Below are positions 34,430-43,819 of a stretch of DNA of 64,000 nucleotides, in pieces. The notes under the pieces were generated by a model that was not told the DNA's origin, made no database searches, and saw only the letters and a list, made by a program, of their open reading frames with translations. The position numbers were made by a program, and so were the translations under genes. The stretch's first letter is position 1; each line of letters starts with the position of its first letter. This DNA comes from Sphingomonas baiyangensis (GTDB taxonomy: Bacteria; Pseudomonadota; Alphaproteobacteria; Sphingomonadales; Sphingomonadaceae), in the NCBI RefSeq assembly GCF_005144715.1, contig NZ_SWKR01000001.1:248001-312000 (forward strand), given 5' to 3'.

Positions 34430-35641
34430 CTATTCGATTTCCTGAACTGCCGTATCGGCGGCCGCTTCCTCGATCAGCGCGATCAAGCGCTGCTGCGCGG
34501 CGCTCGGCCGCCACGCCGCGCGGGTCGTCAGGCCGATGGTGCGCACACTGTCGGCCAGCGGCGCACCCACCGTGCAGAGCATTCCGGCGTCGATTTCGAG
34601 CGCGACCTGATCGGGCGACAACAGGCTCAACAGGTCGGTATCGCGGAGCAGTCCGCGGATCACCATCACCGATCCGCATTCGATCGGCGCCGGCGGCAGC
34701 GTGCGGCCGGCGAACAGACGGTGCCATTGCTGGCGCAGCGGCGTGGCGCGCGATCCGACGATCCACGGATAGGCGGCGAGCTGATCGAGCGTGGGATGCG
34801 CCACGCCGACAAGCGGATGCCCGGCGCGCGCGATCACCGCGAGGCGATCGGCGAACAGCGCGCGCTGCTCGAGCCCCGGCGGCGCGGTGTCGCGCAACGC
34901 CCCCACCAGCAGATCGAGCACCCCGTCGCGCAACGGATCGACGAGCTCGCGCCACGAGCCTTCGACGACATCGACGACGACGCCGGGCGCGGCACGCGTG
35001 AACGCCGCCAGCGCGCGCGGCAGCACCAGCGCGCGCGACAGCGGCATCGCGCCGATCGCGATGCGGCCCGAGCCGGCAGGATCGCCCGAGAGCGCGGCGA
35101 TGCCTGCTGCGATCTCGCGCTCGGCGAGTCGCACGCCGCGCGCCACGCGCCGGCCATGCTCGGTCAGCATCGTGCCGCGCCCGCGCCGCTCGACCAGCGG
35201 CAGGCCCAGCAGCTGCTCGAGGTCACGCACCGCGCGATGCAACGCAGGCTGCGACAGCCCGGCGGCATCGGCGGCGGGCGCGAAGCCGCCGGCATCGGCG
35301 ACACGGCGGAACGCCTCGAGCTGCGTCGCGGTCATCAGCCGTTCGGGCCGGGCAAAGCCGCGCATGCCGGCACCGCGCACCTTCGCCGCGGCCGCCAGAA
35401 ACCCGAATGCGGTCTCGGCACGCTCGGCCATCGCGCGGCCGGCATCGGTCGGCACCAGGCCATCTGGACGGCGATCGAACAGCGGCGCGCCGAGCTGGCG
35501 CTCGAGCTTGGCAAGTCCTTGGGTGAGCGCAGGCTGCGACAGGCCGATCCGCGCAGCGGCAGCGCTCAGCGTGCCCTCGTCGACGAGTGCGGACAGGGCG
35601 CGCAGATGCCTGAGGTTGAGATCGAACGCAGCCAGCTTCAC
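34430..35641 (-). CDS. LysR-type regulator with two tandem HTH domains, likely controls the lig operon
   Basis: 403 residues, about 100 longer than a usual LysR protein. Two LysR-type winged helices are visible: residues about 8-67 (SAAAARIGLSQPALTQGLAKLE) and about 104-163 (PAADAAGLSQPALHRAVRDLE), followed by one effector-binding domain (about 185-400). The GTG at 35641 or a TTG three codons earlier may start it. It lies 53 bp upstream of the DUF1932-lig-pob operon on the same strand. In SYK-6 LigR, a LysR protein, controls ligJABC; equivalence here is inferred from position. Confidence 0.85.
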   Translation of the reverse strand: MKLAAFDLNLRHLRALSALVDEGTLSAAAARIGLSQPALTQGLAKLERQLGAPLFDRRPDGLVPTDAGRAMAERAETAFGFLAAAAKVRGAGMRGFARPERLMTATQLEAFRRVADAGGFAPAADAAGLSQPALHRAVRDLEQLLGLPLVERRGRGTMLTEHGRRVARGVRLAEREIAAGIAALSGDPAGSGRIAIGAMPLSRALVLPRALAAFTRAAPGVVVDVVEGSWRELVDPLRDGVLDLLVGALRDTAPPGLEQRALFADRLAVIARAGHPLVGVAHPTLDQLAAYPWIVGSRATPLRQQWHRLFAGRTLPPAPIECGSVMVIRGLLRDTDLLSLLSPDQVALEIDAGMLCTVGAPLADSVRTIGLTTRAAWRPSAAQQRLIALIEEAAADTAVQEIE

Positions 35642-35661
35642 GCCGCGCAATTAGCGAAAAC

Positions 35662-35681
35662 CTATCGCGCTGGCGAGATAG
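35662..35681. promoter_or_regulatory. Possible LysR operator upstream of the tandem-HTH regulator
   Basis: CTATCGCGC (35662-35670) and GCGAGATAG (35673-35681) form a 9-bp dyad with one mismatch and a 2-base spacer, about 20 bp before the regulator start. LysR sites are commonly imperfect dyads here and autoregulatory. Not otherwise supported. Confidence 0.3.
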
Positions 35682-35690
35682 CCGCCGCGA

Positions 35691-36935
35691 TCAGGCGGCC
35701 TGGCGCAACTCCAGCCGTTCCCATATCTCGCACAGCGCCTGCGTCAGCGCCTGCATCATCGCGGCATCGTGCGAAGGGCCGGGCGTGAAGCGCAGCCGCT
35801 CGGTGCCGCGCGGCACGGTGGGATAATTGATCGGCTGCACATAGACGCCATATTCGGCAAGCAGGATGTCGCTGATCCGCTTGGCCTTTACCGGATCGCC
35901 CACCATCAGCGGCACGATGTGCGTGGTCGAGGCCATTACCGGCAGCCCGGCCTCGGCGAACATCGCCTTCAATTGCGCCGCGGCGGCCTGCTGCCCGTTT
36001 CGCTCGTCGCGCGATGCCTTGAGGTGCCGCACGCTCGCCAGCGCGCCGGCTACCAGCACGGGCGACAGCGAGGTCGTGAAGATGAACCCCGGCGCGTAGC
36101 TGCGGATCACGTCGACGATCGTCTGGTCGGCGGCGATATAGCCGCCCATCACGCCGAACGCCTTGCCGAGCGTCCCCTCGATGATCGTCAGCCGGTGCGC
36201 CACGTCGTCGCGCTCGGAGATGCCGCCGCCACGCGTGCCGTACATGCCGACGGCGTGCACCTCGTCGAGATAGGTCAACGCATTGTAGCGATCGGCAAGG
36301 TCGCAGATCGCGGCGATCGGCGCGACGTCGCCGTCCATCGAATAGACGCTCTCGAACGCGATCAGCTTGGGGACCGATGCATCCTCGGCGGCGAGCAGTT
36401 CCTCCAGATGCGCAAGATCGTTGTGACGGAAGACGCGCTTCTCGCAGCCCGAATTGCGGATGCCCGCGATCATCGAGGCGTGATTGAGCTCGTCGGAGAA
36501 GATCACGCAGCCGGGCAGCAGCTTCGCCAGCGTCGACAGCGTCGCCTCGTTCGAGACATAGCCCGAGGTGAACAGCAAGGCCGCCTGCTTGCCGTGCAGA
36601 TCGGCCAGCTCGGCCTCGAGATCGACATGATAATGCGTGTTGCCGCCGATGTTGCGCGTCCCGCCCGATCCGGCGCCCACATCGTGCAGCGCCTCCTCCA
36701 TCGCGGCGATGACCGCGGGATGCTGGCCCATCGCCAGATAATCGTTCGAGCACCACACGGTGATCGGCTTGGGGCCGTTATGGCCGGCAAAACAGCGCGC
36801 ATTGGGATAGGCGCCGCGGTTGCGCAGGATGTCGATGAATACGCGGTATCGACCCTCGGCATGCAGCCGGTCGATCGCCTTGGCGAACACGCGGCCGTAA
36901 TCGACCGCGGCACCTGGCTGGCCCTGTCCAATCAT
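35691..36935 (-). CDS. hemA: 5-aminolevulinate synthase
   Basis: 414 residues. PLP lysine Lys258 in [19 protein letters not shown]-like [13 protein letters not shown], and [15 protein letters not shown] near residue 93. It condenses glycine and succinyl-CoA, the first step of heme and cobalamin synthesis in alphaproteobacteria. The start MIGQGQP (36935) is preferred over an open extension to 36971. The gene is divergent from a small ORF and a 219-bp intergenic region with no clear FNR or FixK box. Confidence 0.96.
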   Translation of the reverse strand: MIGQGQPGAAVDYGRVFAKAIDRLHAEGRYRVFIDILRNRGAYPNARCFAGHNGPKPITVWCSNDYLAMGQHPAVIAAMEEALHDVGAGSGGTRNIGGNTHYHVDLEAELADLHGKQAALLFTSGYVSNEATLSTLAKLLPGCVIFSDELNHASMIAGIRNSGCEKRVFRHNDLAHLEELLAAEDASVPKLIAFESVYSMDGDVAPIAAICDLADRYNALTYLDEVHAVGMYGTRGGGISERDDVAHRLTIIEGTLGKAFGVMGGYIAADQTIVDVIRSYAPGFIFTTSLSPVLVAGALASVRHLKASRDERNGQQAAAAQLKAMFAEAGLPVMASTTHIVPLMVGDPVKAKRISDILLAEYGVYVQPINYPTVPRGTERLRFTPGPSHDAAMMQALTQALCEIWERLELRQAA

Positions 36936-37154
36936 GCGCGCCACATAGCGCGCTCTGCTGCGGCTTTCCACCCCGAAGCCCGAACGGCTCGCGCCAGGAT
37001 GACGCTACGGCAAGGCCGATTCATCATCAGACTGCTTTGGATCAAGTCACGTCGTCGATCGATGTGATAGACAGAATCATCGCGCGGCGGACCATCAGGC
37101 ATCCGCGCGAAAGCGAGACCGTGACGAGCTCCCGCTTGCCGTAGGAGCCGAGAA

Positions 37155-37334
37155 ATGAACAAGCGACCCATCGATACCGATTATTGCGCGCTGCGCGAAC
37201 GGCAGGAGCGGGCGATCGCCGAGCGTTGCTCCGATCCCACGGCCCGGTCGGCGCATATGCGCCTAGCCGCCGAATATCGTTCGCGAATCGACGCAGCAAC
37301 GCCAATGCCATCGCCCGCCTTGCAGCAGGCTTGA
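37155..37334 (+). CDS. Small hypothetical protein (59 residues)
   Basis: MNKRPIDTDYCALRERQERA begins a charged, helical 59-residue protein rich in Arg, Ala and Glu. AGGAG at 37143-37147 is seven bases before the ATG, a good ribosome binding site, which argues for a real gene. Similar short Arg-rich proteins are common in sphingomonads. It ends 4 bp before the convergent murI. Confidence 0.65.
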   Translation: MNKRPIDTDYCALRERQERAIAERCSDPTARSAHMRLAAEYRSRIDAATPMPSPALQQA

Positions 37335-37338
37335 ACGA

Positions 37339-38130
37339 CTAAAGTGTCTCGATCGCCGTAAGGCCGTGCCGCGCGAGCGCGCCGGCCAAGCGCGGATCGG
37401 CCGCGCCGGTGAAGACTGCCCTTCCCTCTACCGGGCGATCGGGCCACTCAGTCCGGGCAGTCAGCACCGCCACGCGACGCGCGATCCCGTCGCCGCCATC
37501 GACGAAGCGCAGCGCGCGCGGCGCGGCGGCTGCGAGCCGGTGCGTCACCAGCGGGAAGTGCGTGCAGGCATTGACGATGACGTCGATATGCTCGCCGCCC
37601 GGCTGGTCGAGCAGTCCGGCCAGCACGGCGGCGAACGCCGCGTCATCGCCCGGCGACCCGGCAAGCTCGGCCTCGGCGAGTGCCACGAGTGCCGCCGACC
37701 CATGCCGGATGACCGTGCAGTCGGCAGCGAATCGTTCGGCAAGATCGGTCACATAGGGCTGGCGTACCGTCGCCTCGGTGCCGAGCACGCCGATCGTGCG
37801 CGTTTCGCTGAGCAATGCCGCGGGGCGGATCGCCGGCACGGTGCCGACGATCGGCACGTCGAGCGCGGCGCGCACCGCCGCCAGTGCGATCGTCGAGGCA
37901 GTGTTGCACGCGATCACGATCAGCCGCGGGCGATAGCGTTCGGCAAGCCGGCCGAGCAGCGCCGGCACGCGCGCAGCGATCTCGCCCTCGCTGCGCGTGC
38001 CATAAGGAAAGCCCGCCGAATCGGCGACGTACACCAGCGGCGCTCGCGGCAGCAGCGCACGCGTGGGCGCCAGCACCGACAGACCGCCGACACCCGAATC
38101 GAAGAACAGGAGCGGCCGCACGTCATCCAT
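37339..38130 (-). CDS. murI: Glutamate racemase
   Basis: 263 residues. FDSGVGGLSV at the N-terminus, catalytic cysteines in IACNTAST and NACTHFPL, with the conserved Asp/Ser/His around them. It supplies D-glutamate for peptidoglycan. Divergent from plsY over 99 bp. Confidence 0.95.
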   Translation of the reverse strand: MDDVRPLLFFDSGVGGLSVLAPTRALLPRAPLVYVADSAGFPYGTRSEGEIAARVPALLGRLAERYRPRLIVIACNTASTIALAAVRAALDVPIVGTVPAIRPAALLSETRTIGVLGTEATVRQPYVTDLAERFAADCTVIRHGSAALVALAEAELAGSPGDDAAFAAVLAGLLDQPGGEHIDVIVNACTHFPLVTHRLAAAAPRALRFVDGGDGIARRVAVLTARTEWPDRPVEGRAVFTGAADPRLAGALARHGLTAIETL

Positions 38131-38229
38131 TGCCGCCGCGCCTAAGCCATCGCGCCTTCGCTGCCAAATTGACGCAGATTGTTGCGCGTCGCGAACCATT
38201 TCCCTAGCGTCCGGTCGAAAGGGGACCGC

Positions 38230-38841
38230 GTGCAGACTGAAGTGCTTTGGATCGCGCCGACCCTGGCGCTGCTGCTCGGCTACGTCCTCGGAAGCATCCC
38301 CTTCGGGCTGCTGCTGACGCGCGCGGCCGGCGCTGGCGATCTGCGCGCGATCGGATCGGGCAATATTGGCGCCACCAACGTGTTGCGCACCGGCCGCAAG
38401 GGGCTTGCAGCGGCGACGCTGCTGCTCGACATGGCAAAGGGTGCGGCGGCTGTGTGGATCGTCGAGGCGATCTGGCCCGGCATGGCGCCGCTTGCCGCGG
38501 CTGCCGCGTTTCTCGGCCATTGCTACCCCATCTGGCTGCGCTTTCGCGGCGGCAAGGGCGTGGCGACGCTGCTCGGCGTGCTCATCGCGCTGGCATGGCC
38601 GGTGGCGCTGGTGTTCGCGGGCGTCTGGCTCGGCGCGATCGCGCTCACGCGCATCTCCTCGGTCGGCGGCATGCTCGCGGCGGTCAGCGCGCCGCTCACC
38701 GCCGCAGCGACGGGGCGGTTCGATCTGGTACTACTGCTGCTCGCGCTGGCGCTCATCGTGCTGTGGAAGCATCGCACCAATCTGACGCGCCTGCTCGACG
38801 GCACCGAACCGCGCGTGGGCGGGGGTTCGCGCAGCGAATGA
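38230..38841 (+). CDS. plsY: Glycerol-3-phosphate acyltransferase PlsY
   Basis: 203 residues, membrane protein with about five helices. SGNIGATNVLR, FRGGKGVAT and the third conserved motif (KHRTNLTRLLDG) are the three PlsY motifs. It acylates glycerol-3-phosphate from acyl-phosphate. GTG start with AAGGGG upstream. The stop overlaps the dprA start in ATGA. Confidence 0.95.
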   Translation: MQTEVLWIAPTLALLLGYVLGSIPFGLLLTRAAGAGDLRAIGSGNIGATNVLRTGRKGLAAATLLLDMAKGAAAVWIVEAIWPGMAPLAAAAAFLGHCYPIWLRFRGGKGVATLLGVLIALAWPVALVFAGVWLGAIALTRISSVGGMLAAVSAPLTAAATGRFDLVLLLLALALIVLWKHRTNLTRLLDGTEPRVGGGSRSE

Positions 38842-39935
38842 CGGGCGCGACGGCGCTCGATGCCGAGGGCCTGGCGCATCTGCGGCTGATCCGCTCGCCG
38901 CGCATCGGCCCCGTGAGCTTCCGCCAGCTCGTCGAGCGCTTCGGCAGCGCGACCGCCGCGATCGAGGCATTGCCGATGCTCGCCGCGCGCGGCGGCGGCA
39001 AGCCCGCGCTCGCCGATCCGCACCGCATCGTCACCGAGATCGACGCTGTGGTGCGCGCCGGCGCGCGATACGTGATGCTGGGGCGCGAGGGCTATCCGGC
39101 GCTGCTCGCGATGACCGAAAGTGCGCCGCCCGTGCTCATCGTGCGCGGCGATCTGGCGCTGCTCGATCGCACCGCCATCGCGATCGTCGGTGCGCGCAAC
39201 GCCTCGGCAGCGGCGTGCCGCTTCGCGCGGATGCTGGCGCACGCGCTCGGCGAGGCTGGCGTCAGCGTCGTGTCGGGGCTGGCACGCGGCATCGACACGG
39301 CGGCGCATCAGGGATCGATCGAGCGCGGCACCGTCGGCGTGATCGCCAGCGGCATCGACATCGCCTTCCCGCCCGAGAACGCCGCCTTGCAGGAGCGCGT
39401 CGCCAGCGAAGGCCTGCTGCTCGCCGAACAGCCGCCGGGGACCGAGCCGCTCGCGCGCTTCTTCCCCTCGCGCAACCGCATCATCGCGGGCGCGACGCTG
39501 GGCACGGTGGTGGTGGAAGCCGCGCCGCGATCAGGGTCGCTCATCACGGCGAGGCTCGCGGGCGAGGCGGGGCGCGAGGTGATGGCAGTGCCCGGCAGCC
39601 CGGTCGATCCGCGGGCACAGGGCTGCAACCTGCTGATCCGCGAGGGCGCAACGCTGGTGCAGTCGGCCGACGACATCCTGGAAGCGGTCCGCCCGATCGA
39701 TCCGCGCGCGCTCAGATCACCCGCCGTGCCGTTCGGTAGTGCCCCCCCCGGCGATGCCGATGCCGGGGAACGCGCGGCGCTGCACCGTCTGCTCGGGCCG
39801 GTGCCCGTCGCGGTTGACGAGCTGATCCGACAGTCGGGCGCGACGCCCGCCGCCGTCCAGCTCGTGTTGCTCGAGCTCGAACTGGCGGGCCGGCTCGAAC
39901 GCCACGCCGGCGGGCGCGTCAGCCTTGCCGACTGA
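38838..39935 (+). CDS. dprA: DNA-processing protein DprA
   Basis: 365 residues. The Rossmann-like core carries GARNASAAACRFA, the SGLARGIDTAAH motif and FFPSRNRIIAG; a C-terminal winged helix spans about 305-360. DprA loads RecA on single-stranded DNA taken up by transformation. Overlaps plsY by 4 bp. The usual next gene, topA, is absent; a convergent hydratase gene lies 18 bp away. Confidence 0.94.
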   Translation: MTGATALDAEGLAHLRLIRSPRIGPVSFRQLVERFGSATAAIEALPMLAARGGGKPALADPHRIVTEIDAVVRAGARYVMLGREGYPALLAMTESAPPVLIVRGDLALLDRTAIAIVGARNASAAACRFARMLAHALGEAGVSVVSGLARGIDTAAHQGSIERGTVGVIASGIDIAFPPENAALQERVASEGLLLAEQPPGTEPLARFFPSRNRIIAGATLGTVVVEAAPRSGSLITARLAGEAGREVMAVPGSPVDPRAQGCNLLIREGATLVQSADDILEAVRPIDPRALRSPAVPFGSAPPGDADAGERAALHRLLGPVPVAVDELIRQSGATPAAVQLVLLELELAGRLERHAGGRVSLAD

Positions 39936-39953
39936 GCGCCCGCCGGCGCTGGA

Positions 39954-40796
39954 TCAGCTTTTCACCTTCGACTGATCGTACGCGCCGAGCCCCGGCTTGT
40001 AGCTCTTCTCGTCGATGAACTGGCGGATCCCTTCCTTGCGGCCTTCGGTCTTGTCGTGGAAATTGGCGGCTTCCTGCATGCGCACCAGATAGTCCTCGGC
40101 CTCGTCATAGGTCATCGTGCCGACACGGCGCACGGCGTCCTTGGCGAACTTCAGGGCAACGGCGTTCTTCTTGAGCAGGTTCTCGGCCACTTCGCGCGTA
40201 CGCGCTTCGAGCTGGTCGAGCGGCACGCTCTCGTTCACCAGCCGCATTGCGGACGCCTGCTTGCCGTCGATCAGGTCGCCGGTCAGCGTCAGCCACATCG
40301 CATCGCGCATCGGCAGCAGGTCGACCACCACCTTAGTCACGCCGCCGCCCGGCAGGATGCCCCAGTTGATCTCCGACAGGCCGTATTTCGCCTCGTCGGC
40401 GCTGATCGCCAGGTCGCAGGCGAACAGCGGGCCGAAGCCGCCGCCGAAGCACCAGCCATTGACCATCGCGATCGTCGGCTTCTGGAACCAGCGCAGCCGG
40501 CGGAACCAGCCATAGCTCTCGCGCTGCGACTTGCGCACGCCGCGCAGGCCCTGCGCCTCGGTCTCACGGAAATATTCCTTGAGGTCCATGCCCGCCGACC
40601 AGGCGGTGCCCTCGCCCGAGAGCACCAGCACGCCCACATCGTCGCGATGTTCGAGCTCGTCGAGCACTTCCATCATCCGCCGGTTGAGCGACGGGCTCAT
40701 GGCGTTGCGCTTCTCGGGCCGGTTGAACTTCACCCACGCGATGCGATTTTCGACGTGGAACGCGACGGTATCCTGTTCTTCCAAGACGGTCTCCAT
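39954..40796 (-). CDS. ferB: Hydroxycinnamoyl-CoA hydratase-lyase (feruloyl/p-coumaroyl-CoA)
   Basis: 280 residues, crotonase fold. The oxyanion segments AGMDLKEYF and NGWCFGGGFGPL and the YGLSEINWG motif with Glu142 match Pseudomonas Ech/HCHL closely, as does the end FIDEKSYKPGLGAY. It hydrates feruloyl- or coumaroyl-CoA and splits off acetyl-CoA, giving vanillin or 4-hydroxybenzaldehyde. The partner CoA ligase (FerA) is not nearby. Same strand as the TonB receptor and MarR genes upstream. Confidence 0.88.
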   Translation of the reverse strand: METVLEEQDTVAFHVENRIAWVKFNRPEKRNAMSPSLNRRMMEVLDELEHRDDVGVLVLSGEGTAWSAGMDLKEYFRETEAQGLRGVRKSQRESYGWFRRLRWFQKPTIAMVNGWCFGGGFGPLFACDLAISADEAKYGLSEINWGILPGGGVTKVVVDLLPMRDAMWLTLTGDLIDGKQASAMRLVNESVPLDQLEARTREVAENLLKKNAVALKFAKDAVRRVGTMTYDEAEDYLVRMQEAANFHDKTEGRKEGIRQFIDEKSYKPGLGAYDQSKVKS

Positions 40797-40838
40797 TGAT
40801 TGGTGCCGGGGGCGACGGTTCCGCCGCCCCCGAGCGGG

Positions 40839-43163
40839 TCAGAAAGCGAAACTTGCCGAAAGCCCCCATTCGCGCGGGCGGCCATAGGCAGCTTCGGCGA
40901 GGCCGAACGCGCCGCTGGCATTGCCCGATATCTTGTAGAGCGCATCGGTGAGGTTGGTGACGAAGGCCGCGAGCGTGATGGCGTTGCCCGGCAGCGTGTA
41001 GGCCAGCCGTGCATTGGCCAGCACATAGCCCGGCTCTGTAACGATCGGCGTGTTGGCAACGTCGTTGAAGATCTCGCTGTACATGCTCACATCGCCGCGC
41101 AGAACGATCTCGCTGCCATTGTCGAAATCGTGGCGGAACTCGACGCCCGAGGTGACGGTCCATTCGGGCGCCTTGACGAAGCCCGAATTGAGCGTGATCG
41201 GCAGGATCTGCGTCGGCCCCAGCCCCTCGCCGACTTCGGTGTAGCGCGCGTCGATATAGCCGACGCCGGCATTGAACGCGAACCAGCTTGCCGGCCGTGC
41301 GACGATCTCAAGCTCGATACCGTTGATCTCGCCCGCCGCCGCATTGGCGACGAAGTTGACCGGCGTTTCGTTCACCGTGAGCTGGATGTCCTTGTAGATC
41401 GAATGGAAGGCCGCGACGTTGAGCGTCAGCGCGCGGTCGAGCCATTGCGACTTCAGGCCGATCTCGTAGCTGTCGAGCGTTTCGGGCTCGTAGCGTGTGA
41501 CTTCGGCGGCGCTCACCAGCGGCCGGCCGTTGAAGCCGCCCTGCTTGAAGCCCTGCGAATAACTCGCATAGAGCAGCACGTCGCGCGCGGCCTTGTAGTT
41601 GATGCCGAAGCGCGGCGTGAACTTCTCGAACGTCGCCTCGCGCGTCACGTCGATGAAGGTGAAATTGTCGCGCTGGCGGATGTTGAGCGAACGATAATTC
41701 TTGGTCTCGCGGCTGTAGCGCCCGCCCACCTCCACCGTCAGCTGGTCGGTCAGGTCATAGCCCACCTGCGCATAGCCGGCGAGGCTGGTGTTCTTGGTGA
41801 AGTTGTTGGGGAACACCGCCGGCGAGAAGGGCGGCGGCAGCGGCGGATCGAGTCCGATAGCCAAGTCGGCGCGCGCGATATCCTCGGCCTCCTCGCGGAA
41901 ATAGAAGGCGCCGATCACATAGCTCAGCCGGTCATTGAGCCCACGCCCGGCGAGCTGCAGTTCCTGGCTGAACTGCCATTGCCGGTCGTCATTCTGCGTC
42001 TCGCGGAAGGTGAAGGGCGTATTGTCGCCGTCGCGCGTGAAGAACGCCTCCATGTCGCGATAGGCGGTGATCGACTTCAGCGTCGCGCCGCCGATCTCCC
42101 ACGCGATCGTGCCTTGCACACCCCACAGGTCGAGGTCGTTGCGATTGGGTCCGCCCGCCCAGCTTTCGAACGGACTGTCGGTAATGAACGAGGGGTTGAG
42201 CGTCGGCTGGCCGTTGGGGGCGATGATGCCGCGAGTCGGCGCCACGAACTGGTTGTAGTTGCGCAGGAACGGGATACCGGTGATCCCCGGCGCGTTGCCC
42301 ACCGCCAGCAGGTCGCTCGGCGCCGAATTCTCGCGGGCGCGGGTATAGTCGCCGCCGATGTCGATCGTCAGCGTGTCGGTCGGCTGCACGCGCAGCTTGA
42401 TGCGCAGCATGTCGGCATTGCGGTTGCCCATCGTGCCGCCGTCGAACAGCCGGCGCACATAGCCGTCGCGGTTGAGCGTCGCGCCCGAGATGCGGATCGC
42501 GGCCTTGTCGCCGATCGGCAGATTGATCGCGCCGCGCACGTCGAGCCGGTCGTAACTGCCGGTGAAGATTTCGGCCTTGCCCGAGAATTCGCCAAGCTCG
42601 GGCTGCGCGGTGGTGATGAGCACCGCGCCGCCCACCGTGTTCTTGCCGAACAGCGTGCCCTGCGGCCCGCGCAGCACCTGCACGCTGTCGATGTCGATCG
42701 CGTCCATCACGCCGCCGATCGAGCGGGCATAATAGACGTCGTCGACATAGAAGCCGACGCCTGGATCGGAGAAGATCGCGAAGTCGTTCGATCCCACGCC
42801 GCGGATGAATACCGTGGCGTTATAGTTGCCGCCCGATAGCTGCGCGGCGCCGTCGAAGCGGATATTGGGCGCGTAGCGCGCGATCTCGTCGAGCGTGGCG
42901 ACCGCGCGATCGTCGAGCGCGTCGCCGCCGAGCGCGGTGACCGCGACGGGCACGTCCTGTAACCGCTCGGCGGTGCGGCGCGCGGTGACCACGATGTCGT
43001 TGTCGGCCACGCCGGTCTGCGTGTCGGCAGCGGCGGGCGTATCGTCGGGCACCGGATCGAGCGTCTCCTGTGCCTGCGCGTGCAGCGGCGTTGCCGCCAG
43101 CGCGATGAATGCTACGCCGAGCGACAACCGCCGGGCGCTGATCTTCCTTTCGTTGTTGCGCAT
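40839..43163 (-). CDS. TonB-dependent receptor in the hydroxycinnamate block
   Basis: 774 residues. Signal peptide (ends ATPLHAQAQ), TonB-box-like DNDIVVTARR at about 54-63, a plug domain (VFIRGVGSN, VLRGPQGTLFGKNTVGGAV) and a 22-strand barrel ending in a C-terminal Phe. GGAGG lies eight bases before the ATG. It lies between marR and ferB, so it may import hydroxycinnamates or lignin-derived oligomers across the outer membrane. The substrate is inferred from context. Confidence 0.9.
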   Translation of the reverse strand: MRNNERKISARRLSLGVAFIALAATPLHAQAQETLDPVPDDTPAAADTQTGVADNDIVVTARRTAERLQDVPVAVTALGGDALDDRAVATLDEIARYAPNIRFDGAAQLSGGNYNATVFIRGVGSNDFAIFSDPGVGFYVDDVYYARSIGGVMDAIDIDSVQVLRGPQGTLFGKNTVGGAVLITTAQPELGEFSGKAEIFTGSYDRLDVRGAINLPIGDKAAIRISGATLNRDGYVRRLFDGGTMGNRNADMLRIKLRVQPTDTLTIDIGGDYTRARENSAPSDLLAVGNAPGITGIPFLRNYNQFVAPTRGIIAPNGQPTLNPSFITDSPFESWAGGPNRNDLDLWGVQGTIAWEIGGATLKSITAYRDMEAFFTRDGDNTPFTFRETQNDDRQWQFSQELQLAGRGLNDRLSYVIGAFYFREEAEDIARADLAIGLDPPLPPPFSPAVFPNNFTKNTSLAGYAQVGYDLTDQLTVEVGGRYSRETKNYRSLNIRQRDNFTFIDVTREATFEKFTPRFGINYKAARDVLLYASYSQGFKQGGFNGRPLVSAAEVTRYEPETLDSYEIGLKSQWLDRALTLNVAAFHSIYKDIQLTVNETPVNFVANAAAGEINGIELEIVARPASWFAFNAGVGYIDARYTEVGEGLGPTQILPITLNSGFVKAPEWTVTSGVEFRHDFDNGSEIVLRGDVSMYSEIFNDVANTPIVTEPGYVLANARLAYTLPGNAITLAAFVTNLTDALYKISGNASGAFGLAEAAYGRPREWGLSASFAF

Positions 43164-43256
43164 CCCCAGTCCTCCGATCGGACGGGTCTGTGATGCCCGT
43201 CTCGCCCGATCAGAGTGTATCCCAAGGCAACAATTTGCAAGCGCTTTTTCGCGGGT

Positions 43257-43700
43257 TCAGCCCCGCGCGGCGCGCCGGCGCTGGAGCTTGGCTAGGAGCG
43301 ATTGCAGCACCTCCTGCTCGTGCGCGTCGAGCCGCGACGCCAGCCGCGTTTCCGATTCGGTCAGCCGCTCACGAACCGCCGCGATCGCCGCGACGCCTTC
43401 GTCAGTCAGGTGCAGTGCGTTGGTGCGCAGATCGCGCCCGGCGCGGCGCTCGACCAGCCCGGCCTGTTCGAGGCCGTTGACGAGCTTCATCGCGCTCGAC
43501 CGGTTGACCGACAAGGCGCGTCCCAGCGCCGTCTGGTCGCACCCCGGATTGGCGTCGATCAGCAGCAGCGCGGTGAAGCGCACCGGCGTCAGGCCGAACG
43601 GAGCGAGCACGTCACGGGCGTTGGAATCGAAATCCAGATGCACCATCTGGATCTGGTAGCCGAGCAGCCGTTCGAGCTCGGCAGGGCGTTTCACGCGCAT
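43257..43700 (-). CDS. MarR-family regulator of the hydroxycinnamate block
   Basis: 147 residues from MRVKRPAEL; a start at 43727 (MHTNKT) is open. Winged helix with DQTALGRALSVNRSSAMKLVNGLE as helix-turn-helix and DLRTNALHLTDEG as wing. Divergent from an aldehyde dehydrogenase gene and upstream of the receptor and ferB. In SYK-6 a MarR protein, FerC, represses ferBA and is released by feruloyl-CoA; equivalence is inferred. Confidence 0.85.
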   Translation of the reverse strand: MRVKRPAELERLLGYQIQMVHLDFDSNARDVLAPFGLTPVRFTALLLIDANPGCDQTALGRALSVNRSSAMKLVNGLEQAGLVERRAGRDLRTNALHLTDEGVAAIAAVRERLTESETRLASRLDAHEQEVLQSLLAKLQRRRAARG

Positions 43701-43718
43701 GGGCCGCCTTGTCTTGTT

Positions 43719-43735
43719 TGTATGCACTGGATACA
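43719..43735. promoter_or_regulatory. Possible MarR operator in the divergent region
   Basis: TGTAT and ATACA arms (43719-43723, 43731-43735) separated by 7 bases, between the MarR start and the aldehyde dehydrogenase. Position and A/T-rich dyad fit a MarR site; the match is short. Confidence 0.4.
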
Positions 43736-43819
43736 GTGTGCCGGTATCCGAGCGGACACGAAACCCGCGCCGACGAGCGCCGGTCCGCCTCCCCGCCCTA
43801 TCGATTAGGAGAGATTTGC

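Noticed and set aside
36936..37154. FNR/FixK box upstream of hemA
   Set aside because: Only a half-site-like GGATCAAG is seen; no TTGAT-N4-ATCAA dyad.
40800..42839. 679-codon plus-strand frame
   Set aside because: Antisense to the TonB receptor barrel; no motifs.
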